This document shows positions 6,257-8,099 of a DNA stretch of 8,099 nt, in pieces (within the stretch, counting starts at the first letter, position 1; the number at the start of each line of letters is the position of its first letter). The DNA comes from Spirochaetota bacterium. GTDB lineage: Bacteria > Spirochaetota > UBA4802 > UB4802. The translations under genes and the position numbers were made by a program. The notes below the pieces were generated by a model. The model was given only the letters and a program-made list of their open reading frames with translations. It did not search any database and was not told the DNA's origin. The stretch lies in the NCBI GenBank assembly GCA_029548025.1, contig JAKPOE010000349.1, positions 1 through 8,099 of the forward strand, written 5' to 3'.

Positions 6257-6298
6257 ATTAGTACTACACTATTAGTACTACACTATTAGTACTACACT
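6257..6298. repeat. Three perfect 14-bp tandem repeats with palindromic core
   Basis: The unit ATTAGTACTACACT occurs three times head to tail without a mismatch, followed by a partial, imperfect fourth start (ATCAGTA). Each unit contains the palindrome TAGTACTA, so the array presents three two-fold symmetric sites at 14-bp steps. It begins 22 bases upstream of the preferred serine hydrolase start and lies in the divergent region shared with darT. It may be an operator array, a slippage-prone leader, or an insertion scar. The function is not determined by the sequence. Confidence 0.85.
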
Positions 6299-6323
6299 AT
6301 CAGTAAAACAGTTATTTATGCAA
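6296..6323 (-). promoter_or_regulatory. Weak promoter candidate for the serine hydrolase operon
   Basis: On the minus strand TTGCAT (6318-6323) and GATAGT (6296-6301) are separated by 16 bases. This places the tandem repeats between the transcription start and the gene. The -10 match is poor, and each repeat also contains -10-like TA-rich bases, so the true start could lie within the array. Confidence 0.3.
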
Positions 6324-6413
6324 TACATAAAAAATAATATTTTTGACTGCTATTTTGCTTACAATATTCACATGCGATAATACAGACAGATATGATTTTT
6401 TACCACATTCGTG

Positions 6414-6442
6414 TTGACTTTTTTCATTGCCGGGTATAGTAT
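6414..6442 (+). promoter_or_regulatory. Putative darT promoter
   Basis: TTGACT at 6414-6419 resembles a -35 box. It is followed by TATAGT at 6435-6440 (15-base spacer) or the poorer TAGTAT at 6437-6442 (17-base spacer). It lies about 110 bases upstream of darT and is interleaved with the 11-bp inverted repeat. The rest of 6248-6551 is AT-rich; apart from the tandem repeats, the inverted repeat and the weak minus-strand promoter I see no gene in it. Confidence 0.45.
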
Positions 6443-6468
6443 TTATATTTTTACATTGCAATGAAAAA
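6420..6468. repeat. 11-bp inverted repeat bracketing the darT promoter -10 region
   Basis: TTTTTCATTGC (6420-6430) and GCAATGAAAAA (6458-6468) are perfect inverted copies separated by 27 bases. The right arm is itself part of the 10-bp palindrome CATTGCAATG (6454-6463). The left arm sits directly after the -35-like box and the right arm lies past the -10, a layout compatible with repressor binding at two sites or with an RNA stem in the leader. Confidence 0.7.
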
Positions 6469-6551
6469 GGCTGATGTTTATCATAAAAAATCCAAACTAT
6501 AGATGGTATGGTAAAGCATAACAATGCCTGAGTGGAATTGAAAGTGTGTGT

Positions 6552-7211
6552 ATGAAAACAAAAAATTTAATCAACATAGAATTATTTCGAATGATACATA
6601 TTAATAATGTACCACACATTCTGAAATATGGCATTACTCATAGATATTCAAAGAATAGTAATCCGGATTATGAAAATATTGGAGATATTTCTTTGATTGA
6701 CACAAGAGAAAATAAAAAAATCAATGTCACTAATGGAGGCAGCACAATAATCAAAGAAATAAAGTTAGGCAATTATATACCTTTTTATTTTGGTGTAAGG
6801 ATGCCTATGTTATACGTAATTCAGCATGGTGGCAACTTTGTAGAAAAACCAATACCACCGAGTGATATTGTCTATATTGTTTGTGACTTAGAAAAAATCA
6901 TAAAATTGAGTCAAGAGTATTATTTTACCGATGGTCATGCAACTGATAACCTGACCACTTTTTATGATAGTAGCAAAATAAATGAAATAAAAAACATACT
7001 TGACTGGCAGGCTATCAATGCTCAATTCTGGGGAGGAGAGGAAAATTTGACAATTAAATGGGGCAAACAAGCAGAATTTTTGGTAAAAGGTGATTTGCCT
7101 GTAACCATCATCAAAAGATATATTTGCTATAATGATGAAGCTAAAAGCAGGTTGATGAGTTTTGGGATATTAGGGGAAAATATTGTAATTGATCAAAGTG
7201 CCTATTATTAA
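6552..7211 (+). CDS. darT: DarT-type DNA ADP-ribosyltransferase toxin
   Basis: DarT transfers ADP-ribose from NAD+ to thymidine in single-stranded DNA, blocking replication until the partner DarG removes it. The length (219 residues from ATG 6552; 221 from a GTG at 6546) fits the family (formerly DUF4433). Positions from the GTG start: the NAD-pocket helix MIHINNVPHILKYGI (16-30), the hallmark IPFYFGVRMPMLY (78-90) with Arg85, YYFTDGHAT (125-133), DWQAINAQFWGG (153-164), and KQAEFLV (174-180) with the expected catalytic Glu177. All key residues are present, so the toxin looks intact. The start has only a weak GAAAG 7 bases ahead of ATG 6552, in contrast to the strong site of darG 16 bases downstream. 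That contrast would favour antitoxin supply in a toxin-first operon. Base composition is visibly more A+T-rich than in the genes to the left, consistent with horizontal acquisition. Confidence 0.95.
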   Translation: MKTKNLINIELFRMIHINNVPHILKYGITHRYSKNSNPDYENIGDISLIDTRENKKINVTNGGSTIIKEIKLGNYIPFYFGVRMPMLYVIQHGGNFVEKPIPPSDIVYIVCDLEKIIKLSQEYYFTDGHATDNLTTFYDSSKINEIKNILDWQAINAQFWGGEENLTIKWGKQAEFLVKGDLPVTIIKRYICYNDEAKSRLMSFGILGENIVIDQSAYY

Positions 7212-7216
7212 TAATA

Positions 7217-7226
7217 GAGAGGGGGG
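7217..7226 (+). promoter_or_regulatory. Strong ribosome binding site of darG
   Basis: GAGAGGGGGG sits just upstream of two consecutive in-frame ATG codons (7228 and 7231), either of which could serve as the start. The spacing from AGAGG is 5 or 8 bases respectively. Confidence 0.65.
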
Positions 7227-7227
7227 T

Positions 7228-8099
7228 ATGATGAAATATATTACAGGGAACATCCTTGAAAGTAAAACACAGGCTCTTGTTAATACTGTAAATATTGTTG
7301 GAGTAATGGGTAAAGGCATTGCTTTGCAATTTAAGAAAGTATTTCCTGAAAATTACAAGAAATATGCAGACGCATGCAAAAAAGGTGAAATAACTATAGG
7401 TAAATTATTCATTACTAAAGAAAATACGCTTTACGGTGAAAAACTTATTATAAATTTCCCGACTAAAAAGGATTGGAGAAAACCCTCAGAATATGAGTAT
7501 ATTGAAAAAGGTTTAGATGAATTAATTAAAATTATTGAAGAATATAAGATCACAAGCATTGCTTTGCCGCCTCTGGGCGCTGGCAGTGGTGGATTGGTCT
7601 GGAGTAAGGTTAAAACTATTATTGAAGAGAAGCTGAAGAATATTGATATTGAAATATTGGTATATGAACCGACAAAAGATATTAAAGAAAAGTTAAAGAA
7701 AGAAAGAATAAAGCTAACAGATGCAAGAGCCTTGATGCTCTATGTGCTCTATGATTTGATAAAACAGGGGGAATTTGTATCGGAATTTTCTGCAGAAAAA
7801 GTTTGCTATTTTTTACAGAAGTTTGGAGCAGAAAAATATTTCAAATTAAAATATCAACCAAATTTTTATGGACCGTATTCTGGGAAAGTTCGGTTTGTAT
7901 TGAATTACTTAAGCGGCAGTTATATTTTAGGCTACAGTGATTTGAATAAAAGACCTTTTGAACCCTTATTACTCGTTCCGGATGGAGATGAAGAAGTCAG
8001 AAATTATATCGAGTCAAAACCTGAACTAAAAGCAATTGCCCAAAAAACCGTAAAGTTTCTTGATGGATTTTATTCTGATTTTAGTCTGGAGCTACTATC
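7228..8099 (+). CDS. darG: DarG antitoxin: macrodomain ADP-ribosyl-DNA glycohydrolase with C-terminal DarT-binding domain (3' end cut by window)
   Basis: The frame is open from ATG 7228 (or 7231) through the window end, giving 290 codons of a family whose members I recall as about 350 residues. Numbered from ATG 7231, the first 155 residues form a macrodomain. Its marks are YITGNILESKTQALVNTVN (3-21), VGVMGKGIALQFK (23-35), NFPTKKDWR (75-83), where a TK lysine is the residue implicated in removing ADP-ribose from DNA in characterised DarG, and ALPPLGAGSGGLVW (111-124), the loop that cradles the ribose. From about 165 onward a second domain follows (LTDARALMLYVLYDL, SAEKVCYFLQKFG, NFYGPYSGKVR), matching the C-terminal part of DarG that blocks DarT directly. 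It lies 16 bases after darT, so the pair is almost certainly one operon. The antitoxin neutralises both by reversing the modification and by binding the toxin. The extreme C-terminus cannot be assessed. Confidence 0.95.
   Translation, partial: MMKYITGNILESKTQALVNTVNIVGVMGKGIALQFKKVFPENYKKYADACKKGEITIGKLFITKENTLYGEKLIINFPTKKDWRKPSEYEYIEKGLDELIKIIEEYKITSIALPPLGAGSGGLVWSKVKTIIEEKLKNIDIEILVYEPTKDIKEKLKKERIKLTDARALMLYVLYDLIKQGEFVSEFSAEKVCYFLQKFGAEKYFKLKYQPNFYGPYSGKVRFVLNYLSGSYILGYSDLNKRPFEPLLLVPDGDEEVRNYIESKPELKAIAQKTVKFLDGFYSDFSLELL

Noticed and set aside
6257..6298. CRISPR array
   Set aside because: The 14-bp units are directly adjacent with no spacers and no cas genes are visible; this is a simple tandem repeat.
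6312..6524. A 70-codon minus-strand open frame in the intergenic region before darT
   Set aside because: There is no ribosome binding site and no recognisable motif, and it runs across the putative darT promoter and inverted repeat. Probably chance in AT-rich DNA.

Overview
This window is a moderately AT-rich bacterial chromosome segment. It has tightly packed housekeeping genes on the left and a low-GC toxin-antitoxin locus on the right. The organism cannot be named from sequence alone. Signal-peptide-bearing and membrane-anchored proteins, a hemB-hemL pair with a sensor kinase next to it, and short intergenic spaces would fit a Gram-negative lineage such as Spirochaetota or a deltaproteobacterial relative. 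This is a weak inference.

Left part (1-2472): the last 41 codons of hemB and a complete hemL run on the + strand. These are consecutive tetrapyrrole (haem) synthesis genes from the C5 pathway, and the hemL ribosome binding site overlaps the hemB stop codon. hemL converges on, and overlaps by 24 bases, a minus-strand gene for a PAS/HisKA sensor protein. That protein keeps its phospho-acceptor histidine motif but has lost the recognisable ATP-binding residues of its kinase domain.

Middle part (2520-6247): the rest is on the minus strand. A PflA-like radical SAM protein lies immediately upstream of the sensor gene. Its ribosome binding site is formed by the broken end of a nucleotidyltransferase (MNT-type) gene fragment at 3370-3543, which I regard as an undescribed remnant. 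Further right is a tight three-gene unit read right to left: an exported class C beta-lactamase-like serine hydrolase, a 104-residue membrane-anchored cysteine-containing protein, and a tRNA-dihydrouridine synthase, each 4 bases from the next. The small protein resembles a domain that, as I recall, is fused to the N-terminus of serine hydrolases in other bacteria.

Right part (6248-8099): a divergent intergenic region carries three perfect 14-bp tandem repeats with a palindromic core, a putative promoter, and an 11-bp inverted repeat that brackets the promoter -10 region. It is followed by darT, encoding a DNA ADP-ribosyltransferase toxin, and darG, encoding the macrodomain antitoxin, which is cut by the window end. 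This is a complete-looking toxin-first DarTG module with a weak toxin ribosome binding site and a strong antitoxin one.

The strongest candidates for something new are the pseudokinase-like sensor, the truncated MNT gene feeding the radical SAM start, the split hydrolase and partner-domain operon, and the DarTG upstream control region. DarTG itself is a known system.
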